A stretch of 64,000 nucleotides of DNA from an uncultured Treponema sp. (GCA_900319625.1 ONPD01000001.1:310001-374000), one strand, 5' to 3'. Positions 36,764 to 46,241 are shown, counted from the stretch's first letter. A program made the numbers and translations. Notes: generated by a model not told the origin, from the sequence alone.

Positions 36764-37303
36764 ATGTCTAAAGTAGGTAAACTTCCTGTTGCTCTTCCAG
36801 CAGGTGTAACTGTAACTGTTGCTGACAATGTTATGACTGTAAAAGGTCCAAAAGGTGAACTTAAACAGGCATTCTCAAGCAACATTAAAATTGATGTTCA
36901 GTCTAACGAAGTTGTACTTTCAACTTTGAACGATACAAAACAGACTGGCGCTGACCACGGACTTTACAGAAGTCTTCTTAACAACATGGTAAAAGGTGTT
37001 TCAGAAGGTTTCACAAAGACTTTGGTTATCACTGGTGTAGGTTATCGTGCAGAAGTTAAAGGTAAAGAACTTGTTATGAACCTTGGTTATTCAAGCGACT
37101 ACATTGTAATCATTCCTAACGGTGTAACTGTTACTACAACTCCTGATGGAAAAGTAACTGTTGCCGGAATTGATAAGCAGTTGGTTGGTGAATTCTGTTC
37201 TCAGATTCGTAAGTTGCGTAAACCTGAACCTTATAAAGGAAAGGGTATCCGCTATGACAACGAAGTTATCAGACGTAAAGTCGGTAAAACTGGTGTTAAA
37301 TAA
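36764..37303 (+). CDS. rplF: 50S ribosomal protein L6
   Basis: 179 residues. Sits beside the factor-binding site. [15 protein letters not shown], the internal two-fold repeat and the C-terminal [18 protein letters not shown] are diagnostic. GGGGAGG precedes the ATG. Confidence 0.98.
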   Translation: MSKVGKLPVALPAGVTVTVADNVMTVKGPKGELKQAFSSNIKIDVQSNEVVLSTLNDTKQTGADHGLYRSLLNNMVKGVSEGFTKTLVITGVGYRAEVKGKELVMNLGYSSDYIVIIPNGVTVTTTPDGKVTVAGIDKQLVGEFCSQIRKLRKPEPYKGKGIRYDNEVIRRKVGKTGVK

Positions 37304-37314
37304 GGTGAAGCTGT

Positions 37315-37677
37315 ATGTTTAAGAAACTGAACGATAAAGACAGAAAACGCTTGCACAGAAAGATTCATATCCGCAAGACTCTTCGCGGAACTGCTGACAG
37401 ACCAAGAATGACTGTTACAAGAAGCAACAAGAATATTTCTGTACAGGTAATCGACGACGATGAAGGTAAAACTTTAGCTTCTATTTCTACATTGGAAAAA
37501 GAGTTCGCTGCACTCAAGCCTAATACTGAAGGTGCTGCAAAACTTGGTGAAGCTATTGGAGCTCGTCTTAAGGAAAAGAAGATTACAAAGATCGTTTTTG
37601 ATCGCAATGGATATCTTTACCATGGTGTTGTAAAAGCACTCGCTGATGGCGCTCGTAAAGCCGGAATTGAATTCTAG
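37315..37677 (+). CDS. rplR: 50S ribosomal protein L18
   Basis: 120 residues. Carries 5S rRNA into the large subunit with L5. [20 protein letters not shown] and [20 protein letters not shown] are typical. Confidence 0.97.
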   Translation: MFKKLNDKDRKRLHRKIHIRKTLRGTADRPRMTVTRSNKNISVQVIDDDEGKTLASISTLEKEFAALKPNTEGAAKLGEAIGARLKEKKITKIVFDRNGYLYHGVVKALADGARKAGIEF

Positions 37678-37686
37678 GAGTTAGAA

Positions 37687-38205
37687 ATGGAAGAACATCA
37701 GAAAAAATTTGATAAAGATCCAAAAGAGAAGGAGTTTGTAGAAAAACTCGTTACTCTTAACAGAACTTGTAAGACTGTAAAGGGTGGACGCCGTATGTCT
37801 TTCTCTGCTCTTACAATCGTTGGAGATCAGAAAGGTCGTGTAGGATACGGACTTGGTAAAGCTAATGACGTATCTGAAGCTATCAAGAAGAGTATCGACA
37901 AGGCTAAACGTAACCTTGTTATGCTCCCTCTTAAAAACGGTACTTTGCCACACGAAGTTCTTGGTAAATACAAGAGCTCATCAGTTTTGCTTAAACCAGC
38001 TTGTTCAGGAACTGGACTTATCGCTGGTGGTACTGTTCGTGCAATTATGGACGCTGCAGGTGCTACTGACTTGATTTCTAAATCACTCGGTTCAAGCTCT
38101 GCTGTAAACGTTGTTCGCGCTACATTCGATGCAATCGTACACATTATGGATGCAAAGAAAGTTGCTGCTAACAGAGGTAAAACTCTTGATGAGATGTGGG
38201 GTTAA
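37687..38205 (+). CDS. rpsE: 30S ribosomal protein S5
   Basis: 172 residues. Decoding fidelity protein and target of spectinomycin resistance. GGRRMSFSALTIVGDQKGRVGYGLGKA matches the RNA-binding loop; I quote only its landmarks: RRMSF, VGDQ and VGYGLGKA. The C-terminus VVRATFDAI is typical. AGGAG precedes the ATG. Confidence 0.96.
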   Translation: MEEHQKKFDKDPKEKEFVEKLVTLNRTCKTVKGGRRMSFSALTIVGDQKGRVGYGLGKANDVSEAIKKSIDKAKRNLVMLPLKNGTLPHEVLGKYKSSSVLLKPACSGTGLIAGGTVRAIMDAAGATDLISKSLGSSSAVNVVRATFDAIVHIMDAKKVAANRGKTLDEMWG

Positions 38206-38207
38206 TT

Positions 38208-38387
38208 ATGGCACAGATTAAAGTAACATTAATGAAAAGCGTAATTGGCCAGAAGCCAGAGAAAAAAGCAACTGTAAGAAGCCTTGGTCTTAAGAAGATT
38301 CATTCTTCTAACACTCTTGAGGCTACTGATGCTGTAAAAGGTATGGTTGCTGCTGTATCTCATTTAGTAAAAGTTGAGGAGATCTAA
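38208..38387 (+). CDS. rpmD: 50S ribosomal protein L30
   Basis: 59 residues from ATG 38208, 2 bp after rpsE. Small beta-alpha-beta protein of the large subunit; IKVTLMKSVIGQKPEKKATV and LGLKKIHS are the family motifs. No separate ribosome binding site is needed with this spacing. Confidence 0.96.
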   Translation: MAQIKVTLMKSVIGQKPEKKATVRSLGLKKIHSSNTLEATDAVKGMVAAVSHLVKVEEI

Positions 38388-38388
38388 A

Positions 38389-38877
38389 ATGGCAGAATAC
38401 AATCCAATCCTTAGCGCTCCTCAGGGTGCTAATAAAAAACCAAAGCGTGTTGGACGCGGTTCTTCTTCAGGACTCGGTACAACAGCTGGTAAAGGTAACA
38501 AAGGTCAGCAGTCTCGTACTGGAACTGGTGTACCTTACGTTGGTTTTGAAGGCGGTCAGATGCCTCTTTACAGACGTATTGCTCACAAAGGTTTCTCAAA
38601 CTATCCTTTCAAGAAAGAATATGTTTGTATCAACCTTGATCAGCTTGAAGCTAAGTTCAATGATGGTGAAACAGTAAACAAAGAATCTTTGGTTGCAAAG
38701 GGATTTGTTTCTAAGAAAGCATCTGAAAAAGCTTTGGTTAAGATTCTTGGTAATGGTGACATTACAAAGAAACTTACAGTTGAAGTTAATAAAGCTTCTG
38801 CATCAGCTAAAGCAAAAATTGAAAAGGCAGGTGGTTCAGTAAAACTTACTGACGAAGCTGCTGAAAGCACAAAGTAG
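38389..38877 (+). CDS. rplO: 50S ribosomal protein L15
   Basis: 162 residues from ATG 38389, with GAGGAG upstream inside rpmD. Late assembly protein. KKPKRVGRGSSSGLGTTAGK and FEGGQMPLYRRIAHKGF are diagnostic. The stop is 15 bp before secY. Confidence 0.97.
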   Translation: MAEYNPILSAPQGANKKPKRVGRGSSSGLGTTAGKGNKGQQSRTGTGVPYVGFEGGQMPLYRRIAHKGFSNYPFKKEYVCINLDQLEAKFNDGETVNKESLVAKGFVSKKASEKALVKILGNGDITKKLTVEVNKASASAKAKIEKAGGSVKLTDEAAESTK

Positions 38878-38892
38878 AAGCGGAGTTAAAAC

Positions 38893-40227
38893 ATGGCAAG
38901 CAATCCAATCGTAAATATGTTTAGAGTTAAAGAGCTTAGAGATCGTTTGTTCTTTACATTGCTTATTCTTGCAGTGTTCAGACTTGGAAGCGTTCTTACA
39001 ATTCCAGGAATCGATGCAAACGTTCTTATTAAGTACTTTGACGACTTGGCATCGCAGAATAAAAATGCATTCGCCAGCTATATGGACTTCTTTGTTGGAG
39101 GAGCTTTCTCAAACTTCTCTATCTTCATGCTCGGTGTAATGCCTTATATTTCTATGCAGATTATCATGCAGCTTGCTGTGATTATTTTCCCATCTCTTAA
39201 ACGCATCTCTCAAGAAGATGGTGGACAGCGAAAGATTGCGTCTTATACACGCGTAGGTACAATCCTTGTATGTTTGATTCAGTCTTTCGGTGTTACTGTT
39301 TATGCAAACAGTATTCCTGGTTGTATTATGCTGGACAATCAGCTTGCATTCAAATTGCTTGCAATGCTGACTGTTACAACTGGTTCCATGGTTACTGTTT
39401 GGCTGGGAGACCAGATTACAGCTCGCGGAATCGGAAATGGTATTTCAATGATGATCTTTGCCGGTATCGTTGCCCGCCTTCCTAACGCAATTGTTGAGTT
39501 AGGACAGAAGGTTTCAAACAACGAAATCCAGCTTGTATTTGTCATCCTTGTTCTTATCATGTTCGTTGCGATTATCGGACTGGTAATTTATGAAGAATCA
39601 GGTCAGAGAAAGATTCCTGTTCACTATGCAAAACGCGTTGTAGGACGCAAAATGTACGGTGGTCAGACAACTTACATTCCGTTTAAAGTAAACCCTTCAA
39701 ACGTAATTCCTTTGATCTTCGCTTCTTCTATTCTTACCCTTCCATTAACTCTTGCATCAACATTTGCACAGAGCCAGAACGCTGCAAAGTGGGTTGGTAC
39801 ACTTTCACGAGTTTTGACTCCAAATGGTGTTTGGTATAATGTTTTGTTAGTTGTTCTTATCATTTTCTTTGCATACTTCTACACTCAGGTAACACTGAAC
39901 CCTACAGAAATTGCAAAAAACATTCGTGAAAATGGTGGATCTATCCCGGGTGTTCGTACCGATAAAACCGAAGAATATCTTACAAAAATATTGAATAGAC
40001 TTATATTACCAGGTTCATTGTTCCTTGCATTGATTGCTATCATCCCTACAATCATTCAGCATTTGTTCGGATTCCCACAGTCAATTTCAATGCTTATGGG
40101 CGGAACTTCACTTATCATTATGGTAGGTGTAGATCTTGATACAATGAGTCAGGTTGAAGCTCTCCTTAAAATGCATCATCACGAAGGACTTACTAAGAAG
40201 GGCAAAATCAGATCACGAAGTCTCTAA
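38893..40227 (+). CDS. secY: Preprotein translocase subunit SecY
   Basis: Ten-helix channel of the Sec system. 444 residues, full length. SecY signatures are clear: the plug and first helices near PGIDANVLIKYF, GVMPYISMQIIMQL, and the cytoplasmic loop YEESGQRKIPVHYAKR. GCGGAG precedes the ATG. It ends the spc part of the cluster; adk, map and infA, which often follow, are absent. Confidence 0.98.
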   Translation: MASNPIVNMFRVKELRDRLFFTLLILAVFRLGSVLTIPGIDANVLIKYFDDLASQNKNAFASYMDFFVGGAFSNFSIFMLGVMPYISMQIIMQLAVIIFPSLKRISQEDGGQRKIASYTRVGTILVCLIQSFGVTVYANSIPGCIMLDNQLAFKLLAMLTVTTGSMVTVWLGDQITARGIGNGISMMIFAGIVARLPNAIVELGQKVSNNEIQLVFVILVLIMFVAIIGLVIYEESGQRKIPVHYAKRVVGRKMYGGQTTYIPFKVNPSNVIPLIFASSILTLPLTLASTFAQSQNAAKWVGTLSRVLTPNGVWYNVLLVVLIIFFAYFYTQVTLNPTEIAKNIRENGGSIPGVRTDKTEEYLTKILNRLILPGSLFLALIAIIPTIIQHLFGFPQSISMLMGGTSLIIMVGVDLDTMSQVEALLKMHHHEGLTKKGKIRSRSL

Positions 40228-40300
40228 AAGATTATTACAAACTTTTAAGAATTTCGTGAATTCCTAGTAGAACAGAAATGGGAATATGTGATATATTATC

Positions 40301-40346
40301 TTTTACCGAATTGCTCTCATTGCGAGGTGCTTAAGATTCGGTAAAA
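40301..40346 (+). promoter_or_regulatory. Perfect 11-bp inverted repeat in the secY-rpmJ gap
   Basis: TTTTACCGAAT (40301-40311) and ATTCGGTAAAA (40336-40346) with a nested CTC/GAG stem in the 24-base loop. A TATATT at about 40291 could be a -10 box. The hairpin lies where infA is often found and may control the rpmJ-to-rplQ segment. Confidence 0.55.
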
Positions 40347-40368
40347 ATATTCTCATGGGGGCTTTTAT

Positions 40369-40482
40369 ATGAAAGTACGAACCAGTGTAAAACCTATCTG
40401 TGACAAATGTAAGGTTATCAAGCGTAATGGTATCATTCGTATCATTTGCGAGAATCCAAAACATAAACAGAGACAGGGCTAA
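40369..40482 (+). CDS. rpmJ: 50S ribosomal protein L36
   Basis: 37 residues, the standard size: [19 protein letters not shown], then a C...H zinc set ending in KHKQRQG. The Cys pair CDKC, a third Cys and a His form the zinc site of the canonical form. A GGGGG site lies 10 bases before the ATG, and rpsM follows 10 bp on. Confidence 0.96.
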   Translation: MKVRTSVKPICDKCKVIKRNGIIRIICENPKHKQRQG

Positions 40483-40492
40483 GGAGTAACAA

Positions 40493-40861
40493 ATGGCTCG
40501 AATTGCGGGTGTAGATATCCCTAACAAACATTTAGGTACCGCATTAACTTACATTTACGGTATCGGCCGTTCTGCGGCACAGAAAATTTGCGAAGCTGCC
40601 AAACTTGATCCAATGAAGATGGCTAATGACCTGACTCAGGATGAAATTGGTAAAATTCGTGAAGTAATTGATAGAGACTATAAGGTAGAAGGTCGTCTTC
40701 GTTCTGAAATCGGTCTTAATTTGAAACGTCTTATGGATATTGGATGTTATCGTGGTCTTCGTCACAAGAGAGGTCTTCCGGTACGCGGTCAGCGCACAAG
40801 AACAAATGCGCGCACACGTAAAGGTAAGAAGAAGACTGTTGCTAATAAGAAGAAAGCATAG
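40493..40861 (+). CDS. rpsM: 30S ribosomal protein S13
   Basis: 122 residues. Head protein that contacts tRNA and forms bridges to the large subunit. [28 protein letters not shown] and the basic tail [14 protein letters not shown] are typical. AAGGAG precedes the ATG. Confidence 0.98.
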   Translation: MARIAGVDIPNKHLGTALTYIYGIGRSAAQKICEAAKLDPMKMANDLTQDEIGKIREVIDRDYKVEGRLRSEIGLNLKRLMDIGCYRGLRHKRGLPVRGQRTRTNARTRKGKKKTVANKKKA

Positions 40862-40875
40862 GACAGAGGTAAATA

Positions 40876-41256
40876 ATGGCTACCGTTAAAAAGCGAAAGG
40901 AAAAGAAGAGCGTATTCGAAGGAAACATTTATATCCAGGCTACGTTCAATAATACTATCGTAACTGTAACTGACTTGAAGGGAAATGCTCTTTCTTGGGC
41001 ATCTTCAGGTGGACTTGGATTCCGTGGAGCTAAAAAATCAACTCCATTTGCTGCACAGTCTGTATGTGAAACAGCAGTTCAGAAGGCCGCTAGTTATGGT
41101 TTGCGTGAAGTACACGTGTTTGTAAAAGGTCCGGGAATGGGTCGCGAAAATGCTATCCGTTGTCTTGGTGCATTGGGATTAAAAGTTAAATCAATTTCGG
41201 ATGTAACTCCAATTCCACATAACGGATGTCGTCCTAGAAAGACACGCCGTATGTAG
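40876..41256 (+). CDS. rpsK: 30S ribosomal protein S11
   Basis: 126 residues. Platform protein near the E site and Shine-Dalgarno duplex. [20 protein letters not shown] and [14 protein letters not shown] are diagnostic. In most bacteria rpsD follows; here it does not. Confidence 0.98.
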   Translation: MATVKKRKEKKSVFEGNIYIQATFNNTIVTVTDLKGNALSWASSGGLGFRGAKKSTPFAAQSVCETAVQKAASYGLREVHVFVKGPGMGRENAIRCLGALGLKVKSISDVTPIPHNGCRPRKTRRM

Positions 41257-41260
41257 GTTT

Positions 41261-41296
41261 ATTTGCAATTTTTCTTGGATAAGAAAGATTGCAAAT
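41261..41296 (+). other. 16-bp stem-loop between rpsK and rpoA
   Basis: ATTTGCAATTTTTCTT pairs, with one G-T pair, with AAGAAAGATTGCAAAT around a GGAT loop. No T-run follows. It occupies the usual place of rpsD and lies 35 bases before rpoA. Confidence 0.65.
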
Positions 41297-41330
41297 ATAG
41301 AGTTTATATCAGTTTAGGTAAGGAGTTCGG

Positions 41331-42386
41331 ATGGCTCGCAAAAATTTGCTTAAAGGTTTTAAGAAGCCTAAGGGCATTTCATTTGAACACATCAGTACAA
41401 ATCCAAATTACGGTAAATTTACCGCATATCCTTTTGAGACAGGGTTTGGTACAACAGTAGGTAATACACTTCGCCGTGTATTGCTGTCGTCAATTCAGGG
41501 TTATGCTATTACTTCAATTCGAATTACTTCTTACGATGAGAACGGAATTTCTCACGTAATTTCAAGTGAATTTGAAGCAATTCCAAACGTTTCTGAGGAT
41601 ACACTCGAAATCATTAATACTCTGAAAATGATTCGTCTTCGTTTGCCAAATGAAGTTGAACAGGACACAATTCAGTATGAATTCAAGGGACCTGGCGTTG
41701 TAAAGAGTCAAGACTTTGCAAAAGAAGGACAGCTGGAAATCATGACAGAAGACACAACAGTTTTCACAATGATGGAAGGTGCTCACTTAGACCTTGAAAT
41801 TCAGGTTGATTTGGGTAGAGGATATGTTCCTGCTGAAACAAATGAGCACTATATCGAAATTGTTGGTACAATTCCTATGGATGCCATTTTCACTCCAGTT
41901 CCAAAAGTAAAGTATTCTATTGAACCATGCCGTGTTGGTCAGCGCAATGACTACGATAAGCTTGTTCTTGAAATCTGGACTGACGGAACAATCAATCCTG
42001 AAGATGCTTTGGCAGAAGCTGCTAAGATTGCTAAAGATCACTTTGCAATTTTCGTAAACTTTAATGACAAAGATGTAATCGGATCTGATGACAGTGAAGA
42101 TGGAGATGAAGGAATCCAGGCACTTCTTAACACTCCTGTTGAAGAACTGGAACTTTCTGTCCGCTCATCAAATTGTTTGAGAAAAGAAAATATCCGTACA
42201 ATTGGTGAATTGACTCGTAAGACAGAAGATGACATTGCCAAGACAAGAAACTTTGGTAAGAAATCACTCCAGGAAATTATTGAAAAACTCCAGGAATGGA
42301 ATTTGACACTTGGAATGACAGATTACAGTCATCTTAAGAATGCTGCTAATGTAAAGAAGCAGAAGGAAGAAACAGATGAATCATAG
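41331..42386 (+). CDS. rpoA: RNA polymerase subunit alpha
   Basis: 351 residues. The N-terminal domain (about 1-230, with [17 protein letters not shown]) dimerises and starts polymerase assembly; the C-terminal domain (about 265-325, with [19 protein letters not shown] and FGKKSLQEI) binds UP elements and activators. AAGGAG lies 6 bases before the ATG. It overlaps rplQ by 11 bp. Confidence 0.98.
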   Translation: MARKNLLKGFKKPKGISFEHISTNPNYGKFTAYPFETGFGTTVGNTLRRVLLSSIQGYAITSIRITSYDENGISHVISSEFEAIPNVSEDTLEIINTLKMIRLRLPNEVEQDTIQYEFKGPGVVKSQDFAKEGQLEIMTEDTTVFTMMEGAHLDLEIQVDLGRGYVPAETNEHYIEIVGTIPMDAIFTPVPKVKYSIEPCRVGQRNDYDKLVLEIWTDGTINPEDALAEAAKIAKDHFAIFVNFNDKDVIGSDDSEDGDEGIQALLNTPVEELELSVRSSNCLRKENIRTIGELTRKTEDDIAKTRNFGKKSLQEIIEKLQEWNLTLGMTDYSHLKNAANVKKQKEETDES

Positions 42387-42909
42387 AAATGGTTTTAATC
42401 CGCTTTCACGAACAACAGCACATCGTCGTGCTATGTCAAGAAATATGGTAACTTCTCTCTTCAGATACGAGAGAATTACTACAACAAAATCTAAGGCTCT
42501 TGAAGTAAGAAAATCAGCTGAGAAACTCATCACAAGAGCAAAAGTAGATTCTGTTCATAATCGTCGTGAAGTAGCAAAGTTCATTCAGGATGAAAAAATC
42601 TTGAACAAACTTTTTACAGAAATTGGTCCACGCATGAAAGATCGCAACGGTGGTTATACACGTGTTCTTAAACTCGGTTTCCGCCAGGGTGATGCTGCTG
42701 ATGTTGTAATTCTCGAATTGGTTGATTACAAGCTCGATACAGAAGCTAAAGAAACTAAAGAAGAGAAAAAAGCTGCTAAAAAATCGGCTGATTCTGAAGC
42801 TCCAAAAGCAAAAAAATCAGCAAAAAAAGAAGCTGACGGTGAAGCAAAGGCAAAGAAAGCTCCTGCTAAAAAAGCTGCAGCTAAGAAAGACGAAGCTAAG
42901 GCTGAATAA
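42376..42909 (+). CDS. rplQ: 50S ribosomal protein L17 with a long Lys/Ala tail
   Basis: 177 residues. The core (about 1-120: [17 protein letters not shown], then [14 protein letters not shown] and [17 protein letters not shown]) is a normal L17. The last 50 or so residues are a low-complexity Lys/Ala/Glu tail, longer than the family norm of about 120-130. The tail resembles histone H1-like tails and may add RNA contacts; that is inference. The start overlaps rpoA. Confidence 0.95.
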   Translation: MNHRNGFNPLSRTTAHRRAMSRNMVTSLFRYERITTTKSKALEVRKSAEKLITRAKVDSVHNRREVAKFIQDEKILNKLFTEIGPRMKDRNGGYTRVLKLGFRQGDAADVVILELVDYKLDTEAKETKEEKKAAKKSADSEAPKAKKSAKKEADGEAKAKKAPAKKAAAKKDEAKAE

Positions 42910-42935
42910 GCTAAAGTATTATTTAGGAGTTAGAT

Positions 42936-43166
42936 ATGTCAAAGAACCACCGCGGATCTGGAATTCGTTCATTGCCAGCTAAAGGAAGAGGAACTTGTGC
43001 AATCTGTGGAAAGACAGATATTAAAGTTCTTTTTGAAAAAGATATCGATGGCAAAACAGTAAAGATCTGTAAATTCTGTAACGCTAATTTGAAAAATAAG
43101 GCTAAGGTTGAAGCTCGTAAGGCTAAGCCAGCCGCTGAAGAAGCTCCTGCTGAAGCAGCTGAGTAA
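42936..43166 (+). CDS. Small zinc-ribbon protein of unknown role after rplQ
   Basis: 76 residues. CAICGK and CKFCNA (about 20 and 46) make a C4 zinc ribbon, preceded by a basic N-terminus and followed by an Ala/Glu/Pro tail. I do not recognise a named family. It has a good TTAGGAG site and ends the ribosomal operon, 26 bp after rplQ, with a terminator behind it, so it is highly expressed and possibly ribosome- or polymerase-associated. The C-terminal tail has the same style as those of L17 and the PilZ protein nearby. Confidence 0.7.
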   Translation: MSKNHRGSGIRSLPAKGRGTCAICGKTDIKVLFEKDIDGKTVKICKFCNANLKNKAKVEARKAKPAAEEAPAEAAE

Positions 43167-43184
43167 TTAATTTCAAATTACGAT

Positions 43185-43216
43185 AAATCCGTCCTCAAGG
43201 CAGGGCGGATTTTTTA
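43185..43216 (+). terminator. Terminator of the ribosomal cluster
   Basis: AAATCCGTCC pairs with GGGCGGATTT (one G-T pair) across an 8-base loop, followed by a T-run. Confidence 0.85.
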
Positions 43217-43275
43217 TTTTAAATTGAATTTATATCTTGCTTGATTGGTAAGCATGAGTTAAAATAAAATATTAT

Positions 43276-44580
43276 ATGGGCATTGAGAATAGCAACAAAA
43301 TTTCCAGATACTACGATTACTTCAGAGATAAGGAAGTTGTATTTACTAAGGCAAATTTAAACTACCTTCGAATGGATCCGCGTCAGATTTACATTAAGTG
43401 TAATGGCGGACAGTGGCCTTGTATTATTAACTCAACTTCACTGCAGATGGCAAAGGTTATTGTCGGAACTTCAAGTGGTGCTTATGTAGAAATAAACAAG
43501 AAAAAAGAAATTCCGGTCAGCCTTAGATTCTGCTTTATTGATGAAGACGGAGCTCCGGTTTTTTTCTTTGTAAACTGTACTGTAACAGAAATAAAAGCAT
43601 ATCAGGGCTCGAATGAGCTTGCGATTGTAACTTTAACATTTACCCAGCGTCCGCCTGATGATTTGATTTCACGCATCGGTGAGTTCGTTGAAGTAAATGA
43701 AAACTTTAATATCCGCAAGGAAGAGCGTATTGGAATCAACAAGAATTCGATGCGTGAACTTGGAATCTTAAAAGAAGAGTCGGTAATTTTTATTGCCAAT
43801 GTACCACGCCGCTGTATTTTGAAGGATGTTTCTTTTGGTGGCGCCAGAGTAATGCTTCTTGGTATTCCAAAATTCCTTCAGGATAAGATTGTTCAGTTAC
43901 GACTTTTGTTCTCCGATACCAACGAACAGGTTGCCCTGAACGGAACTGTTGTTAACGCTGTATTTATGGAAGGCAGAAAGGATATTTCTATCGTAAACAT
44001 TCAGTTTAATGCAGCAGAAATTCCAATGAGCTATAAGTTCCATATCAACCGCTATATCACTTCTTACCAGAAGAAAATCATCGAAAATCAGATGAAAAAT
44101 GCTGAAGCTGCCGCTAAGGCTGCTGAAGAAGAGGCTAAGAAGGCTGCTGAAGTAAAGGCTGAACGCGAAAAGAAAATCGCTGAAAATAACGCTGCTGAAG
44201 CCGCTGAAGAACAGAAGGCTACAGCTAAGGCTGCGGGTGCTGCTACTGGTACGGCTGCAAACGCCAGGGAAGGCCAGACTGCTACTCCGGCGGAAGGACA
44301 AGCTGTTGGCGCTGAGGGCGAGCAGAAAGCTGAAGGAGAAGGGCCTAAGGCAGAGGCTGGTGCTGAAGGGGGTGCAGAAGATGCTTCGGAGGCACCTGCA
44401 GAAGGCGCATCATCAGAAGAAAAAACTGCCGGTGAAAATGCAGAGCAGTCTTCTGATACAGTTGCAGGACATCAGCTGAAAATGAGCGCAACAGATGAAA
44501 AGGCAACTGCATTTAAGCAGAAAGTTGACAGTGAACTTGATGATGCAATTGCGAATGCAGAATCAACTCCAAATTCGTAA
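43276..44580 (+). CDS. PilZ-domain c-di-GMP-binding protein with acidic Ala/Glu-rich tail
   Basis: 434 residues. An N-terminal beta-rich region (about 1-150) is followed by a PilZ domain (about 170-265) whose c-di-GMP motif is present: VPRRCILKDVSFGGARVML, containing the double Arg and the D-x-S-x-x-G element. A coiled-coil helix (about 268-300) and a low-complexity Ala/Glu/Gly tail (about 300-434) follow. Treponemal PilZ proteins affect motility and virulence. It is a plausible reader of the c-di-GMP that the HD-GYP enzyme at 9033 degrades, though they are far apart. Weak ribosome binding site; own transcription unit after the terminator. Confidence 0.82.
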   Translation: MGIENSNKISRYYDYFRDKEVVFTKANLNYLRMDPRQIYIKCNGGQWPCIINSTSLQMAKVIVGTSSGAYVEINKKKEIPVSLRFCFIDEDGAPVFFFVNCTVTEIKAYQGSNELAIVTLTFTQRPPDDLISRIGEFVEVNENFNIRKEERIGINKNSMRELGILKEESVIFIANVPRRCILKDVSFGGARVMLLGIPKFLQDKIVQLRLLFSDTNEQVALNGTVVNAVFMEGRKDISIVNIQFNAAEIPMSYKFHINRYITSYQKKIIENQMKNAEAAAKAAEEEAKKAAEVKAEREKKIAENNAAEAAEEQKATAKAAGAATGTAANAREGQTATPAEGQAVGAEGEQKAEGEGPKAEAGAEGGAEDASEAPAEGASSEEKTAGENAEQSSDTVAGHQLKMSATDEKATAFKQKVDSELDDAIANAESTPNS

Positions 44581-44648
44581 TTATTTGTTTGACCTTTGCT
44601 CTTAAAATAAGTATTTTTATTCAATATCTCGTTTATTAAGGAATTAAT

Positions 44649-45797
44649 ATGAATCCGTCAAATCCATTGGAATCTGTGTTTTATATCAGTATTCCTGAAA
44701 ATTTTGTCGCTTCTGACGAAGCTTTTAAGATTGATCCTAAGATTCTTCTTCCTGTTCAGAAAAAGCCTGATGAGGCTCCGGGAAGTTTTAATCCAACTGA
44801 AATTACATCTGAGCAGATTCTTGCTGGTATTCTTACAGTTCTTGCTTACGACAAAAAAAATGGAAATCTTGATTATTACAGAAGCATTATTAAAAAGGTA
44901 AAGCCAGATATTAAAAAGGAGCTTTGTGAGGCTGCAATTCTTAAAACTAAGAATGAAGATTTTGATCTTGCAGAGGAAATCTTCCTTGCCTTGAACGGAC
45001 TTGATCCTGAGGATCCTGCAATCATTTTGAATCTTGCACTTTTCCTGGATCAGCGTGCTGATTCTTACCGTAATTCCGGTCTGAATGATGATGCTGATGC
45101 TTATGATAATGATGCCGGGGAATATTATGCTTCAGCTATGAATGCAGAGCCTGCTCTTCCTGATGCTTTCTTCAATGCCGGTTTCTACTATATGAAGCAG
45201 CACAAATACCGTGAAGCAAAGGATGCTTTCGAAACTTATATCGCTCTTACCTGCGACGTTGCGGATGATGAGCTTGGTGAAAACGGTATTTATAAAAAGG
45301 AACGGGCCCAGGAAATTCTTGATAACATCAAAAATCAGAATATGGATGACGAATCTTTCCGTGCTGCTTATGATTTTATTTCTAAGGGCCAGGAAGAAAA
45401 AGGACTCGAAGAAATCAGACGCTTTTTGCAGAATAATCCTAAGGTCTGGAATGCCTGGTTTATGCTGGGCTGGGGTTTAAGAAGACTTGAAAGATACAGT
45501 GACGCTAAAATGGCTTTCCTTGAGGCCTTGAAGTGTGGTGGAGATTCTAATTCTGATACTTATAATGAGCTTTCACTTTGCTATGTTCAGGAAAAGGATT
45601 TTGATGCTGCAAAGGATGCCCTGATGAAGGCTATGGCTATTGAGCCAGAGAGCACAAAAATCATTTCTAACCTTGGCTATCTTGCACTTGCCCAGGGAAA
45701 TAAAGAAGAAGCAAGAAAATTCTTTACTACTGTGCTTGAATATGACTCAAATGACAGAATTGCGGCAAGCGAGCTTGCAAAACTGGAGCAGGAGTAA
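44649..45797 (+). CDS. Tetratricopeptide-repeat protein
   Basis: 382 residues with at least five TPR units, for example around NAWFMLGWGLRRLERYSDA, TYNELSLCYVQEKDFDAAK and KIISNLGYLALAQGNKEEA. No signal peptide or membrane segment, so cytoplasmic. TPRs bind protein partners; which ones is unknown. AAGGAAT precedes the ATG. It follows the PilZ gene by 68 bp and may be co-transcribed. Confidence 0.8.
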   Translation: MNPSNPLESVFYISIPENFVASDEAFKIDPKILLPVQKKPDEAPGSFNPTEITSEQILAGILTVLAYDKKNGNLDYYRSIIKKVKPDIKKELCEAAILKTKNEDFDLAEEIFLALNGLDPEDPAIILNLALFLDQRADSYRNSGLNDDADAYDNDAGEYYASAMNAEPALPDAFFNAGFYYMKQHKYREAKDAFETYIALTCDVADDELGENGIYKKERAQEILDNIKNQNMDDESFRAAYDFISKGQEEKGLEEIRRFLQNNPKVWNAWFMLGWGLRRLERYSDAKMAFLEALKCGGDSNSDTYNELSLCYVQEKDFDAAKDALMKAMAIEPESTKIISNLGYLALAQGNKEEARKFFTTVLEYDSNDRIAASELAKLEQE

Positions 45798-46241
45798 TCA
45801 GAAATCTAATGAAATGGAATCACCTTCTGTGATTCCATTTTTTTTGAACCAGCCCTGGGGAACTTCAAGAGCATAGCGGCATGAAGCGGTACTTACGATT
45901 GGAGAAAGACTGAAGGGCTTCATATCAAAGATATTGCGGATTTTTCCCCGGTTATCGATATAAGCAATTGAAAGGGGATGTGGCGTATTTTTCATCCAGA
46001 ATGACAGGATCTGTTCGTTCTCAAAAATAAAGAGCATACCAGTTCCGTCGGGGATGTTTTTTCTGTTCATAAAACCATAATTTCTTTCTTCAGGTTTGAT
46101 GGCCAGCTCGCAGTTGCATTTTATAGTTGTTCCGTCGCTGCGGGTAATTGTAATATCCGTTTTTTTAAGGGTTTTTGCAAAAATTACTGAGATTAAAATC
46201 AGCTGAAAAATAATCAAAAATGTAATCTTATTCTTTATCAT
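45798..46241 (-). CDS. DUF192 family exported protein
   Basis: 147 residues. An N-terminal hydrophobic segment (about 6-22) is an export signal or anchor; the rest is a DUF192 domain, with the typical EERNYGFMNRKNIPDGTGML and FWMKNTPHPLSIAYID. The family's function is not established. The stop abuts the stop of the convergent TPR gene, and the TPR terminator hairpin lies inside its last codons. The ATG at 46241 overlaps the upstream gene by 4 bp. Confidence 0.88.
   Translation of the reverse strand: MIKNKITFLIIFQLILISVIFAKTLKKTDITITRSDGTTIKCNCELAIKPEERNYGFMNRKNIPDGTGMLFIFENEQILSFWMKNTPHPLSIAYIDNRGKIRNIFDMKPFSLSPIVSTASCRYALEVPQGWFKKNGITEGDSISLDF
45814..45845 (+). terminator. Terminator of the TPR gene, lying inside the DUF192 coding end
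   Basis: Perfect 10-bp stem ATGGAATCAC / GTGATTCCAT with a five-base loop and eight T. It begins 17 bp after the TPR stop and is at the same time the C-terminal coding sequence of the opposite gene. Confidence 0.88.
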
